64,000 bases of DNA from GCA-2684655 sp045105235 (GCA_045105235.1 JBGCDH010000024.1:202564-266563); one strand, 5' to 3'; counted from the stretch's first letter, positions 17,738 through 27,392 are shown. A program made the numbers and translations. The notes: a model not told the origin generated them from the letters alone.

Positions 17738-20700
17738 TTAGGGACGCTCTCGAAGCACAATCGCGAGCCGGAAGCCAGCATCCCGCTGCACTGGTTGGGG
17801 CAGACGTTCCCATACCATCTCGGATACGCCAATGGGGTCTCCAGCTGCGACCCACTCGCGCAGACCGCGGCGCAGGTAGGTCAGCCCACCGACCGAAACA
17901 TCCATCGTCGGCAGCTCGATTTGCGGCACAGAGTCAGACTGAGGCACCGAATCGGCCATCGGCCGCAGGCTTGCCGCAGCTGGCCATTTCATGAAGTCGG
18001 CCGGCGGCAACACAAAGACATCTGCGCCAACTTTCTCTCCAACGCGTTCGCCGAACTGCAACGCGTATTTCCGAGAGAAGTTGTAGGCGATCGTCGCCAC
18101 CGGCTTCCGCTCGTAGGAAGTGCGCTTCCAATAGCGCCAGCCGTTGATGTAGCGACGCTGCTTGATCTCGGCGAACGTCACCGGATGCACATCGATCAAC
18201 GCAGCTCGCGCCCCGTCGGCGCTCTTTGCGAAGACCATATAGATCGGGCGGCCGTCCTTGTCGGTGCGACCCTCGACATGCCACAGGCGCAGGGGCGAGG
18301 CTGCAGCGGCAGAGGCTGGCGAGGCAGAGGCTGGCGCAGGCGCAGCCAGGAGTTCGAGGGCGTCCGCCCGATAGAGCCCGGCTGCGGCTCCATTCGATGG
18401 CTCGACGACAACCGATCGCAGCGTGATCCCCGCGGGCACCCCGAACGAAGCATCCGGCCAACCTTCGGGCGCCTCGCCGAACAGCTCGGCATCGGCTCCG
18501 CCGAGGACTTCTGCCGGGAGTGCCGGCAACGCCCGCGTCGACAGCGGCGAAGCGGCAAGCAGCATGCGCACGTCCGGCAGAGCGAGTGACTTCAGCCCGA
18601 TCAACGCCTTCTTGTAGGAATCGCACAGCGACTGGCAGCGACTGCGCTCGGCGCCTGGACGCGTCGGCGCCGCGGCGGCCGCGCGCCGGACCATCGTGTC
18701 GAGCTCCGCCCAGCGCGGGGTCCACAGCTGCCACCACGACTGCAGCAGGGCTTCGCGTCGCGCCGACCACCAGCGCGCCAGCAGTCGGTCACTCTGCCCA
18801 CTCGGGACGCCGCCCTGGCCAGGCGGCAGTCCTACATCGATCTCCGCAAGCGCTGCAACCCGGTCGATGAAGCGCTGCATCTCGACCACGCTGCAGCCCC
18901 CCGATGCGGGGCTCCAAACCGGCAGCGGCACCTGTTCGGCGCGCTCCAGCCGACCGGCGAGCGCGTCGAGACGTGACACCGCAGCGTCTTCGCCAGCGCG
19001 CTCAAGCCCCTTGCGCACGGCCTGCAGGTCCGCCGCAAGACCGGCAAGATCGACCGCGCCGGCCGCGAAGCGATCGCGCAGCCCGGTCACCAGCTGCTCA
19101 CGGCGCAGCGCTTCGTCGGCAACGCGCCGCGCAAAAGCTGCCCGGCGCTCCTCCAGCCGGGTAAACGCCGCGCCCCCAGCAAACGGACGGCAGACGCGCC
19201 GGAGTGCTTCTACCGACGTTGCCGCAAACGCGACTTCGGCTGCTTCGATGGCTCCCAGCAGCTGCTGCGCACTGTCGAAGCGACGGCGCGCCTCATTCAG
19301 CTGCTCGGCCGACTCGCTCAAGAGCTTCCAATCGCGAGCAGTGCGCGCACGCCCCTCGACGTCGGCGAGCAAGCGACGGAAGTCGGCATCTACCACGCTC
19401 AGCTGCTGCACCGGTTCGCCCAAAGAGGGGTCGCGCGCCGACCTGGCAACGGCGTAGCGGCGATCGTCGCGCAGCTCCGTGTAGTAGGCCAAGTCGTCAA
19501 CCGGCGCCGCTGCGATCGGCGCCGGTGGCTCGACTTCATTCTGCAGCGCATACGCCAGCGGATCGTGCCGCAAGCGCGGGCTGATCGTCCGCAGCAACGT
19601 CTTGGCGGCCAAGAGCTGCTGGCGACGGCTTGCAAGCGATTCGCGCTCGGCAACAAAGCTGTCGAGCGCGCGCCCGGCATTGCGCGCCGCCTCGACACGC
19701 GCATCGAAGTCGCGCACCAGCCGCTGCCAGTCGGCCGTAGCCTCCCCCCACGCGGCACTCGCCTTGCCTCCCCACTCGCGCCGCGACACGCTCGCACGCG
19801 CAGCGAGCCAAGGACGAACAGCGTCGTCTGCCGCAGCTTCGAGTTCTTCTAGCCGCTCGAGCTCGATCGCGAGCTGCCCCAAGCTGTTCAGCGGCCGCGC
19901 GGTCGCCTGCCACACCGGCATCCCAGCCTCAACGAGCCGGCGCGCAGCCTTGGCGCCATCGCGAACGCCGCGAGCGGTTGCCAGCAGCTCGTCTTCGCCG
20001 AGTTGCTCCAACTGCGCGGCCGCGGCTTCGGCGCGCCCTGCGAGGCCCCTGAGCAACCCCGCCTCAAACGCACGCTCCAGCGCGGCCACGCGCTGCCGAC
20101 TCTCGCGCCGCAGCTCGTCGTCGCGGCTGCGGATGTCCTCCAGCCGTTCTTGAAGCTCAGCACCAAACGCCAGCTTGCGCACCTCGCCGCGAAGCGTCTC
20201 CAACTGCTCGGGCACGTCGCTCGTACCGCCACCATCTTCGACCGCCGTCGCAAGCTTGCGCACAGCGAGCCGAACCGCTGTGTGAGCCGGCACGCGCTGC
20301 TGCAGTTCCTCGATCGAATCCGCCAATCGCCGCAGCGGCACAAACTTGGGCGGCAGCACATACTGCTGCAGCGGCGCCTCCGCATCGGGGACGCTGCCGC
20401 GCAGCTTGCCAAGCTCTTCGACCAGCGCATCGGCCAATGCACGGTTGCGCTTCAGCTGGCCATCGACGCGCTCGATCTCGCCCGCGAGGCGCTTCAGCCC
20501 TTGGGGATCGGCAAGCCTGAGGCCGGCGACCTGCTGCTGCAGCTGTTCCAGCTCGGCCAGGACTTCACCAAGCGGACGGTCGCCGCGATCCACTCGAACG
20601 GCCGAATCAAACCAGTCGGTGACCCCCGCATACTCGAGACCGCCGACGGTGGCCGCAGCCACGAGCAAACCGGCCAGCACCCGCATCGGCCACTTCGGCA

Positions 20701-21784
20701 CCGGTCGCTGACGCATGCTGGCGACGTCGTCGAGCACCTCGCGGAAGGACTGGTAGCGATCCTTGGAAGCGGGCTCGGTCATCCGACGCACGATCCGCCC
20801 CAGAGCCTTTGGGACATCGGCGCAGACGATGCTGGGGTCGTGCGCGACTCGCAGCCGCTCTTCTTCGTCGCGGAAGCGATGCTTGGTCTGGTTGCCCGTT
20901 AGCAAATGATAGAACGAGGATCCGAGCGAGTAGATGTCGCTCAGGTGGTCCGCGTAGCCGCCCGACTGCTCGGGGCTGCCATACGCCGGCGTCCACAGCG
21001 CCGGCACCAGCGCACTCGTCACTCCGGGGTTGTCGCCACCAAGTTTGGCGGCACCAAAGTCCGCCACGACCACACGGCCTCGCTGCAGAAGCAGATTCTC
21101 TGGCTTGACGTCCCGGTGAAAAACCGGCGCCGGCTTGCCGGTGCGATCGTCGAGGTTCTTCTCCGCCGCTAGCAGCCCGCGCGCGGACTCCTCCAGCCAG
21201 CGCAGAGCGATCTGCCAGTCGATCCGGCCGCCGGGAGCGTCCTTGAGCTTCTCGCGCAGGTTGCCGCCCTCGGCGTATTCCATGACCAAGAACATCGTGC
21301 CGTCGCTTTCGACATCGCCATCGAGCACCTTGCAGATGTTCGGGTCATCGAGCTGCAGCAGCGTCTGGATCTCCTGACGAAAACGCACGGCCGTCGACTG
21401 ATCGACTTCGGCCCGTCCCTTGAGCAGCTTGATCGCAACGGGCTTCTGCTCGCCCATGATTGTGTAGCTGCCCTTGTAGACCACGCCGAAGGCGCCACTC
21501 GCGAGCCGCCTCTCGATCCGGTAGCGATTCTTGAACAGCCGCGGCTCGGCCTCGGTCGGGTTGGTGGGGCGTGTGCCCACTGGCTGAGCCGCCCCCTCTG
21601 GCGGATGAGGCCGCCCTGGTTGGTAGGGCCGCTCGGATGGATCACGCGACGCCGGAGTAGGAATGGTCGGCTCGTCCCCGATCGGATGGAGCGGGGCGGG
21701 CTCGGGCCGATTCGGATCTGGCCGATTCGGGTCTGGTCGATTCGGATCTGGCCGAGTCGGATCTGATTCTGGGCTCTCTTCCAT
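17738..21784 (-). CDS. giant membrane Ser/Thr kinase with C-terminal SUMF1-like domain
   Basis: A 1,348-residue Hanks-type kinase. A Pro/Asp-rich N-terminal tail with PDPNR repeats precedes the kinase domain (about 87-350): glycine loop LASGAFGVVYKG, Lys119 in VAIKLL, HRDVKPEN at 213-220, DFG at 232-234, and SPEQ in the activation segment. A single membrane segment follows (about 357-377, RVLAGLLVAAATVGGLEYAG). Some 700 residues of Glu/Arg/Ala-rich helix, probably coiled coil, come next. The last about 190 residues resemble a SUMF1/formylglycine-generating-enzyme fold (PVTFAEIKQRRYINGWRYW, FVLPPADFMKW, SVGGLTYLRRGLREWV, GFRLAIVL) but have no Cys, so enzyme activity is unlikely; it may bind ligand or carbohydrate. 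Start ATG at 21784 avoids an unlikely Cys-rich leader. Confidence 0.9.
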   Translation of the reverse strand: MEESPESDPTRPDPNRPDPNRPDPNRPEPAPLHPIGDEPTIPTPASRDPSERPYQPGRPHPPEGAAQPVGTRPTNPTEAEPRLFKNRYRIERRLASGAFGVVYKGSYTIMGEQKPVAIKLLKGRAEVDQSTAVRFRQEIQTLLQLDDPNICKVLDGDVESDGTMFLVMEYAEGGNLREKLKDAPGGRIDWQIALRWLEESARGLLAAEKNLDDRTGKPAPVFHRDVKPENLLLQRGRVVVADFGAAKLGGDNPGVTSALVPALWTPAYGSPEQSGGYADHLSDIYSLGSSFYHLLTGNQTKHRFRDEEERLRVAHDPSIVCADVPKALGRIVRRMTEPASKDRYQSFREVLDDVASMRQRPVPKWPMRVLAGLLVAAATVGGLEYAGVTDWFDSAVRVDRGDRPLGEVLAELEQLQQQVAGLRLADPQGLKRLAGEIERVDGQLKRNRALADALVEELGKLRGSVPDAEAPLQQYVLPPKFVPLRRLADSIEELQQRVPAHTAVRLAVRKLATAVEDGGGTSDVPEQLETLRGEVRKLAFGAELQERLEDIRSRDDELRRESRQRVAALERAFEAGLLRGLAGRAEAAAAQLEQLGEDELLATARGVRDGAKAARRLVEAGMPVWQATARPLNSLGQLAIELERLEELEAAADDAVRPWLAARASVSRREWGGKASAAWGEATADWQRLVRDFDARVEAARNAGRALDSFVAERESLASRRQQLLAAKTLLRTISPRLRHDPLAYALQNEVEPPAPIAAAPVDDLAYYTELRDDRRYAVARSARDPSLGEPVQQLSVVDADFRRLLADVEGRARTARDWKLLSESAEQLNEARRRFDSAQQLLGAIEAAEVAFAATSVEALRRVCRPFAGGAAFTRLEERRAAFARRVADEALRREQLVTGLRDRFAAGAVDLAGLAADLQAVRKGLERAGEDAAVSRLDALAGRLERAEQVPLPVWSPASGGCSVVEMQRFIDRVAALAEIDVGLPPGQGGVPSGQSDRLLARWWSARREALLQSWWQLWTPRWAELDTMVRRAAAAAPTRPGAERSRCQSLCDSYKKALIGLKSLALPDVRMLLAASPLSTRALPALPAEVLGGADAELFGEAPEGWPDASFGVPAGITLRSVVVEPSNGAAAGLYRADALELLAAPAPASASPASAAAASPLRLWHVEGRTDKDGRPIYMVFAKSADGARAALIDVHPVTFAEIKQRRYINGWRYWKRTSYERKPVATIAYNFSRKYALQFGERVGEKVGADVFVLPPADFMKWPAAASLRPMADSVPQSDSVPQIELPTMDVSVGGLTYLRRGLREWVAAGDPIGVSEMVWERLPQPVQRDAGFRLAIVLRERP
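21701..21770. repeat. 15-bp tandem repeat in the kinase gene
   Basis: Four to five imperfect copies of a 15-bp unit encode repeated PDPNR in the disordered N-terminal tail of the kinase. It is a coding minisatellite, in frame, so copy number can vary without breaking the gene. Confidence 0.75.
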
Positions 21785-21954
21785 CAGGCGGCAGCAATTG
21801 TGCCGCCACAAGCTAGCCCACGACGATCCCGCACGCGAGATCAGCGCCTGGTTCGCTGCGGCACAGCGCATGGCCAGAGGCCGCCGCGCCGCATCCGGCT
21901 ACGAGGCCGTCGCCCAACACTTGCGCATCGGAGCCTGGGGACGATGATTCGTTG

Positions 21955-22935
21955 ATGCCGTCAATCGAGACCTCTGCCTCCACCAACTCGATCGATCCGA
22001 CCCTAGACGTATTCGCCGAGATCGACCGCCTGCGCAAGGAGCGCAAGGCCGTCATCCTGGCGCACTACTACCAGGATCCGGACATCCAGGACGTCGCCGA
22101 CTTTCTCGGCGATTCGCTCGAACTTGCCAAGCGCGCGCGCGACGCCAAGGACGCCGAGGTCATCCTGTTCTCGGGTGTGCACTTCATGGCCGAGACGGCC
22201 AAGATCGTGAACCCCAAAAAGACCGTGCTGCTGCCAGACCTCGACGCCGGCTGCTCGCTGGCGGAGCAGTGCCCGCCCGACCAGCTGCGCGCGTGGAAGA
22301 AGCTGCACCCCGACCACTACGTCGTGATGTACATCAACTGCTCCGCCGGCACCAAGGCGGAAAGCGACATGATCTGCACGTCGTCGAACGCCGAGAAGAT
22401 CATCCGGTCCATCCCCGAAGACCGCCCGATTCTGTTTGGTCCCGACAAAAACCTCGGCGCATGGCTGCAGAAGAAGACCGGGCGCGAGATGGATCTATGG
22501 CCCGGTGCCTGCATGGTTCACGAAACGTTTAGCTCGCAGAAGATCGCCCAGCTGAAGGCCAAGCACCCGGATGCGAAGTTCATCGCGCACCCCGAGTGCG
22601 AAGACCACGTGCTGCTACTGGCCGACTTCATCGGCTCAACGTCGAAGCTGCTGCAGTTCGTCCAGGAAGACGAGACCGGCAAATACATCGTCGGCACCGA
22701 GACCGGCATCCTGCACACCATGCGCAAGCACGCGCCGCACGTGGAGCTGATTCCGGTGCCCTACGAAGACCGCACGGCCGCGTGCCAGGGCTGCAACAGC
22801 TGCCCGCACATGAAGCTCAACACGATCGAAAAGATCTACCTGGCGCTGCGCGACCTGAAGCCGCAAATCGACATGGACGAAGAGCTGCGCCTGCGCGCCA
22901 AGCTGCCGCTCGATCGCATGCTGGCGATCAGCTGA
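21955..22935 (+). CDS. nadA: quinolinate synthase A
   Basis: Condenses iminoaspartate with dihydroxyacetone phosphate to quinolinate in de novo NAD synthesis, using a [4Fe-4S] cluster. The 326-residue protein is colinear with NadA: VILAHYYQDPDIQDVADFLG at the N-terminus, LFSGVHFMAETAKI, PDLDAGCSLAE, and the three conserved cluster-cysteine contexts, YINCSAGTKA, IAHPECEDH and CQGCNSCPHM. The ATG at 21955 is preferred to the TTG one codon earlier. It is transcribed away from the giant kinase gene. No nadB or nadC is present in the window. Confidence 0.97.
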   Translation: MPSIETSASTNSIDPTLDVFAEIDRLRKERKAVILAHYYQDPDIQDVADFLGDSLELAKRARDAKDAEVILFSGVHFMAETAKIVNPKKTVLLPDLDAGCSLAEQCPPDQLRAWKKLHPDHYVVMYINCSAGTKAESDMICTSSNAEKIIRSIPEDRPILFGPDKNLGAWLQKKTGREMDLWPGACMVHETFSSQKIAQLKAKHPDAKFIAHPECEDHVLLLADFIGSTSKLLQFVQEDETGKYIVGTETGILHTMRKHAPHVELIPVPYEDRTAACQGCNSCPHMKLNTIEKIYLALRDLKPQIDMDEELRLRAKLPLDRMLAIS

Positions 22936-22942
22936 GCAAAGC

Positions 22943-22970
22943 ACACCTACCGGCCGCGGCCGGCAGGTGT
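22943..22970. terminator. bidirectional hairpin between convergent genes
   Basis: A 13-bp stem with one mismatch (ACACCTACCGGCC against GGCCGGCAGGTGT) lies between the nadA stop and the stop of the minus-strand gene. There is no T run, but strength and position favour a shared terminator. Confidence 0.6.
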
Positions 22971-22980
22971 TCGACAGCTA

Positions 22981-24084
22981 TCAGAACAGCTGGATCTCGA
23001 CCGAATTGGTCCAACGGGCCACCACGCCGCCACCACACTGCGGCAGGTAGTCGGCGTCGCGATAGATCATCTGAAAGTAGAGGGTCGATCCCGCCGACGT
23101 GTTGATCCCCTGCGTTTGCAGGTAGTTCAAGTCAACAGGCAGCGTGTAGGTGCCAAACGCCGTCGTCATGCCAGCACCGCCCGAGCCTGACCCGCTGTTC
23201 GGGGATGGGACGCGCGCCAGGTTGACCGGCCCCAGGCACAGCCGACCCGTCCCAGGGCAGCTGTAGTTGATCGAGTTGCTCTGGCCGTTCGAGACCCAGC
23301 AGAGAATCGAACCGATTCCATTCGGCAAGCTGCCCGGCAAGACGCCAACCTGCAGCGTCATGTCGTTGGCGGCAGCGCTGATGCCGTTCGCCACGATCGA
23401 GCCGGTCGCGATGATGTCCGGAGTGCCACCCGTCGAGTTCGGAGTAGGCTGCGAACAGCCTGTTTGGCCAACGTAACGAACCAGCTGGATGCCATTGAGG
23501 GCGCTGCAGGTATCCGTCAGCACATCGAGAGTGATATCACCATCCTGACTAAAGACGTCGAACGGCAGCAGCGTCATCGTCTCACCAATGATGTAGCCAG
23601 GCGCCGGCGTTGCGGGCCAGACCGGCGGACACTGCACGATCTCCTGCGCCACCACAGAGTTGAACTCGTCGCGAAGCCGAAAGAACGTGCCGCAGTTGGG
23701 CGAGTAGGAATAGACCACCGCGACGTAGCTACCGACGTCGAGGTCATTGATCTCGAGCGAGAACCCAGCAGGACCGCCGATCGCGCAGTCTTCGTAGAGA
23801 TCGGCGACGACAGCCGGCAGCCCCGTGTTGAAACCAACGCTGGGCAGCGCACCCGAGAAGCTCGCGGTTGAGTTGTCGGCCGATCCATCCAAACGGCTGA
23901 GCGACTGCGCCACAGCGGCAATACCAAGACCGTTCCACACTCCCGGCTGCCCGGCGTAGGCGCCGAACGTCGAAGACGGCGTAGTGCTGGGAGAAGCATT
24001 GACATCGATATTGAAGGACTGAGCAGAAGCCGCGGTGGTTGCGAAAGCGCAGACAAGCGTGGAAACGGAGAGCTTGCAGAACAT
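22981..24084 (-). CDS. secreted protein of unknown function
   Basis: A 367-residue exported protein with a clear signal peptide (KLSVSTLVCAFATTAASAQ). The mature part is rich in Gly, Ser, Asn and aromatic residues with regularly spaced Cys. The first half (GPAGFSLEINDLDVGSYVAV) resembles a beta-sandwich. The second half (GSLPNGIGSILCWVSNGQS, CLGPVNLARV, YFQMIYRDADYLPQCGGG) resembles a tail seen in other planctomycete secreted proteins, and a Gly/Ser-rich loop lies within it. No catalytic motif is visible. ATG at 24084 starts the signal peptide; an in-frame ATG at 24132 lies in the upstream divergent region. Confidence 0.65.
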   Translation of the reverse strand: MFCKLSVSTLVCAFATTAASAQSFNIDVNASPSTTPSSTFGAYAGQPGVWNGLGIAAVAQSLSRLDGSADNSTASFSGALPSVGFNTGLPAVVADLYEDCAIGGPAGFSLEINDLDVGSYVAVVYSYSPNCGTFFRLRDEFNSVVAQEIVQCPPVWPATPAPGYIIGETMTLLPFDVFSQDGDITLDVLTDTCSALNGIQLVRYVGQTGCSQPTPNSTGGTPDIIATGSIVANGISAAANDMTLQVGVLPGSLPNGIGSILCWVSNGQSNSINYSCPGTGRLCLGPVNLARVPSPNSGSGSGGAGMTTAFGTYTLPVDLNYLQTQGINTSAGSTLYFQMIYRDADYLPQCGGGVVARWTNSVEIQLF

Positions 24085-24297
24085 GATTGTGTTTGCGGTA
24101 GAAGACTTTTGCCAACGGCCGTCGCGCACCATGCGAGACCCGATAGCAGCTGGCTACGCAGCGCCCTTCCAGAGAGCAGCTCGCGCAGGAAGGTCTTGTT
24201 CGCCGGGCCTAGAGAAGTTCGCGGCATTGCCAAGAACCCGCCCGCTACGGTCGAAGCGAAGGTGACTCTGCACGCACGCGGTGGCACACTCGCAGCA

Positions 24298-25857
24298 ATG
24301 GCGAAGAACGACCCAGCGTCCAGCCCAGCCGACCCGTCCCCACTCGCCGACGAGCTTGGCAGCGCGCGTTCGGCTCCGCCGTGCGTGCTGGTGATCTTTG
24401 GCGCGACCGGCGACCTGACGCGGCGCAAGCTGGTGCCGTCGCTGATGGGCCTCGCCAAAGACGGCCTGCTGCCGGCGGCGTTTTCGGTCGTCGGCTTCGC
24501 GCGTCGGCCGTGGGATGACGACAAATTCCACGAGGTGCTGCACGGCGGCGTCGAACAGTTTGGGCGCTCGGAAACGCTGCTTCATTTCGAACAGCGCAAG
24601 GACGCGTTCCGCTACCACAAGTCGGACTTCGGCGACGCCGGCGGCTACGAATCCCTGCGCGAGCTTCTCGACCAGATCGACCAAACGCACGGCACCAAGG
24701 GCAACCGCATCTTCTACCTGGCGACGCCGCCCAGCGCCTACTCCGAGATCCTGAGCAACCTCGCACGCGCGGGGCTCTCGTCCGAAGCCGACGGCCGCTT
24801 TTCGCGTGTCATCGTCGAAAAGCCGTTTGGCCGCGACCTCGGCACCGCAACCGCACTCAACCAGCAGGTCCAGGCGGCGTTCGCAGAACGTCAGGTCTTT
24901 CGCATCGACCACTACCTCGGCAAAGAGACGGTGCAGAACATTCTCGCGCTGCGCTTTGCCAACGGCATCTTCGAGCCGCTGTGGAACGAGAAGTTTGTCG
25001 ACCACGTGCAGATCACCGTCGCCGAATCGATCGGCGTCGGCACGCGCGGCGGCTACTTTGAAGAGTCCGGCGTGATCCGCGACATGATCCAGAACCACCT
25101 GATGCAGGTGCTGACGCTGGTCGCGATGGAGCCACCCGCTGCGATCACCGCCGACGCCGTGCGCGACGAAAAGGTCAAGGTGCTGAAGGCGATCGCGACG
25201 TTTACCGACGAGCTGGTCGAACAGCGCACCGTCCGCGCTCAGTATACGGCAGGCTCTTTCGGCGGCGACGACGTCAACGGCTACAAGCAGGAGGAGGGCG
25301 TCGCGCAAGACTCGACGACCGAGACCTACGCCGCGGTGCGCGTGCAGATCGACAACTGGCGCTGGTCCGGGACACCGTTCTTCTTGCGTTCGGGCAAGCG
25401 CCTGCCGCGCCGCGTCACCGAGGTCGCCATCCATTTCAAGCAGCCGCCACACCTGCTGTTTGCCCAAAACGAGCTGCCGTCGGGCCACCGCGGCCTCGAA
25501 TCCAACGTGCTGCTGCTGCGCATCCAACCGGACGAAGGCGTCGCCATGCGCTTTGGCGCGAAGGTGCCCGGGCCCGACGTGCGCATCCGCGATGTGCGCA
25601 TGGACTTTCGCTACGGCACGGCGTTTGGCGGTGAGACCGGCGACGCCTACGAACGACTCCTGCTCGACTCGATGCTCGGCGACGGCACCCTGTTTGCGCG
25701 CGCCGACGAAGTCGAGGAAGCCTGGCGCATCGTCGACTCGATCATTGCCGGCTGGCAATCGTCGGACCGCGCCCCGGACGAATACGTCGCCGGCACCTGG
25801 GGCCCCAAACGCTCCGAGCAGCTGCTGGGTGAGAACCGCAGCTGGAGAAAGCCATGA
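24298..25857 (+). CDS. zwf: glucose-6-phosphate 1-dehydrogenase
   Basis: First enzyme of the oxidative pentose phosphate pathway, oxidising glucose 6-phosphate to 6-phosphogluconolactone with NADP. The 519-residue length is normal. VIFGATGDLTRRKLVPSL is the dinucleotide-binding motif and RIDHYLGKETVQN carries the active-site His/Lys region; IVEKPFGRDL is also characteristic. The ATG at 24298 is chosen over an earlier in-frame start (24109) that would run through the promoter region shared with the divergent gene. Its stop overlaps the start of opcA by four bases (ATGA), so the two are translationally coupled. Confidence 0.97.
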   Translation: MAKNDPASSPADPSPLADELGSARSAPPCVLVIFGATGDLTRRKLVPSLMGLAKDGLLPAAFSVVGFARRPWDDDKFHEVLHGGVEQFGRSETLLHFEQRKDAFRYHKSDFGDAGGYESLRELLDQIDQTHGTKGNRIFYLATPPSAYSEILSNLARAGLSSEADGRFSRVIVEKPFGRDLGTATALNQQVQAAFAERQVFRIDHYLGKETVQNILALRFANGIFEPLWNEKFVDHVQITVAESIGVGTRGGYFEESGVIRDMIQNHLMQVLTLVAMEPPAAITADAVRDEKVKVLKAIATFTDELVEQRTVRAQYTAGSFGGDDVNGYKQEEGVAQDSTTETYAAVRVQIDNWRWSGTPFFLRSGKRLPRRVTEVAIHFKQPPHLLFAQNELPSGHRGLESNVLLLRIQPDEGVAMRFGAKVPGPDVRIRDVRMDFRYGTAFGGETGDAYERLLLDSMLGDGTLFARADEVEEAWRIVDSIIAGWQSSDRAPDEYVAGTWGPKRSEQLLGENRSWRKP

Positions 25858-26795
25858 GCGCGCCCACGTTCACGCAGACCGAGTCCCGCCCTTCGACGTG
25901 GTCGGGCCTGCCGAGCGCGCTCGACTCGCTTTGGAGCGCCTGCCTGCAGGACAACGGCGGCCGCGACGTCGCGCGGGCCTTGACCGCCAACCTCGTCGGT
26001 CTCGCCGACCGCGAAGATCGGGCATGCCTGCAGGACGCCTGCGACATGCTGCAGCGCCGCGCGCCGTGCCGCGCATTCGTGTTGCTGCGCGATAACGGCA
26101 CCGAACGTCAACCCGCCCTGCTGTCGGCAGCAACGCGCAGCCACGGCAGCCTGCGCGACATCGTGCTCGAGCGCATCGAGATCTGCCTCCACGAGCGCGA
26201 GCTGCCGCGCCTGCCGGGCCTGCTGCGACCGCTGCTCCTCGACGATCTGCCGAGCCATCTATTCTGGGCGCGTCCATGGCCCGCGGACCGGACGACCTTT
26301 GACGCCCTCGACGAACTCTGCACGCACACCATCGTCGACTCCAAGCGCTTCGGCAATCCGGCCCGCGACCTACAGCAACTGGCCGAACGACGCGCCCGTG
26401 GCCAACGGCTGACGGACCTCTCCTGGCTGCGCCTGCAGCCGTGGCGGCGCGCTCTAGCCGAAGCCTTCGAGCGGTTTCCGTGGCAAACCGGCACCCGCGT
26501 CGCCGGCACCCTGCGCCACGGTCGCAACGCCCGCGCAACGACGATCCTGCTGGCGGACTGGCTCAGCGAGCGGCTCTCGGCGTCGATCGTGATCGAGCCG
26601 GATGGGCGAGAAGAATCCGTCGGCCCCGATCATGCCAAGCTGCAGGTCGGCGACGTGGAAATCCTCTGCGAGCTGCGCGACGACGTGCTCGTCAGCCACG
26701 TGACCACACAATCCCACTGCCACCTGCCCTTCTCGGTTGGCGCGAAGACACTGGGCGACGCCGAGCTGCTCGCCAACGCCATCGACGGCGCATAG
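25854..26795 (+). CDS. opcA: OpcA-type glucose-6-phosphate dehydrogenase assembly protein
   Basis: In cyanobacteria and actinobacteria OpcA allosterically activates or assembles Zwf. This 313-residue protein follows zwf with a 4-base overlap, the usual arrangement. Recognised features are the N-terminal segment with a Cys-containing helix (RACLQDACDMLQRRAPCRAF), the LPSHLFWARPWPADRTTFD stretch with the following ELCTHTIVDSKRFGN, and the C-terminal domain ending LGDAELLANAIDGA. These match the OpcA domain order. Assignment rests on both sequence and neighbour. Confidence 0.88.
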   Translation: MSAPTFTQTESRPSTWSGLPSALDSLWSACLQDNGGRDVARALTANLVGLADREDRACLQDACDMLQRRAPCRAFVLLRDNGTERQPALLSAATRSHGSLRDIVLERIEICLHERELPRLPGLLRPLLLDDLPSHLFWARPWPADRTTFDALDELCTHTIVDSKRFGNPARDLQQLAERRARGQRLTDLSWLRLQPWRRALAEAFERFPWQTGTRVAGTLRHGRNARATTILLADWLSERLSASIVIEPDGREESVGPDHAKLQVGDVEILCELRDDVLVSHVTTQSHCHLPFSVGAKTLGDAELLANAIDGA

Positions 26796-26846
26796 CAATT
26801 TTGCGGTGCGCGCCGCATTGTCCCTGCTGACGCCGCCGCAACAACG

Positions 26847-27347
26847 ATGACCTACCGATACGCCGTGTTCGCTCGATTCGCCGATGAGAGCCAGGCTCGG
26901 TCGCTCCTCGACGAATTGCCGCAGTCCAAGCTCGCCCACGTCAAGGCCCGCGAGTTCGCCTGCAGGACCGCCGATTGCGCCGAGGGCATCGTCGCCGGAC
27001 TCATGAACAACAGCACCTGGGCGGAATCCGATGGCCGCCGCGGGCTGCGCATCGGGCTCGTTTTGGGCGCCGTGCTCGGCCCAGCCCTGGGCTACCTGCT
27101 ATTTCACCTGCTTGAGCTGCCGACCGGCATCGGCCTCTTGATCGGCGGCATGATGGGCACGATGACCGGCGCGCTGATGTCCGGCATCATCGGTGCAGGC
27201 CTTGTGCACCCCAACCTCAAGCAGATCACCGAACGGCTGGAGCCGGGCCAGGTGCTGCTGTCGATTTCGTGCCGGAGCCGAGACGAGCACCGCCGCGCGG
27301 CAAAGCACCTCGCCGGCACGTGCATCGAGTCGGTCGAGAGCCCGTAG
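26847..27347 (+). CDS. small two-helix membrane protein, function unknown
   Basis: 166 residues. The N-terminal about 65 form a soluble alpha/beta domain (YRYAVFARFADESQARSLLD) reminiscent of a small ferredoxin-like fold. Two Gly-rich membrane segments follow (IGLVLGAVLGPALGYLLFHL and IGLLIGGMMGTMTGALMSGI, glycine-zipper type), then a soluble tail (LKQITERLEPGQVLLSISCR). Such proteins are often found near stress or transport genes, but nothing specific can be said. It lies 51 bases after opcA on the same strand and may be the last gene of that unit. Confidence 0.6.
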   Translation: MTYRYAVFARFADESQARSLLDELPQSKLAHVKAREFACRTADCAEGIVAGLMNNSTWAESDGRRGLRIGLVLGAVLGPALGYLLFHLLELPTGIGLLIGGMMGTMTGALMSGIIGAGLVHPNLKQITERLEPGQVLLSISCRSRDEHRRAAKHLAGTCIESVESP

Positions 27348-27376
27348 TCGAGAAGCCGTAGTCGAGAACCCGTAAC
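27341..27376. repeat. short direct repeat after the membrane protein gene
   Basis: The sequence CCGTAGTCGAGAA occurs twice in direct succession (27343 and 27357), followed by CCCGTAACC. The first copy spans the stop codon. It lies in the 45-base gap between convergent genes. Confidence 0.55.
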
Positions 27377-27392
27377 CGGCGAACGAAAGCGT

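Noticed and set aside
17738..18330. SUMF1-like kinase tail as the formylglycine-generating enzyme for the sulfatase at 42587
   Set aside because: The domain contains no cysteine, which the enzyme needs, and lies on a receptor kinase 24 kb away.
21701..21770. Regular short repeat as a CRISPR candidate
   Set aside because: Units of 15 bp are adjacent with no spacers and lie in frame inside the kinase gene.
24154..25758. Minus-strand open frame opposite zwf
   Set aside because: Zwf on the other strand is unmistakable; this frame has no motif or credible start.
26847..27347. Small membrane protein as a third oxidative pentose phosphate component
   Set aside because: Proximity to opcA is the only argument; the sequence shows a glycine-zipper membrane protein with no link to sugar phosphates.
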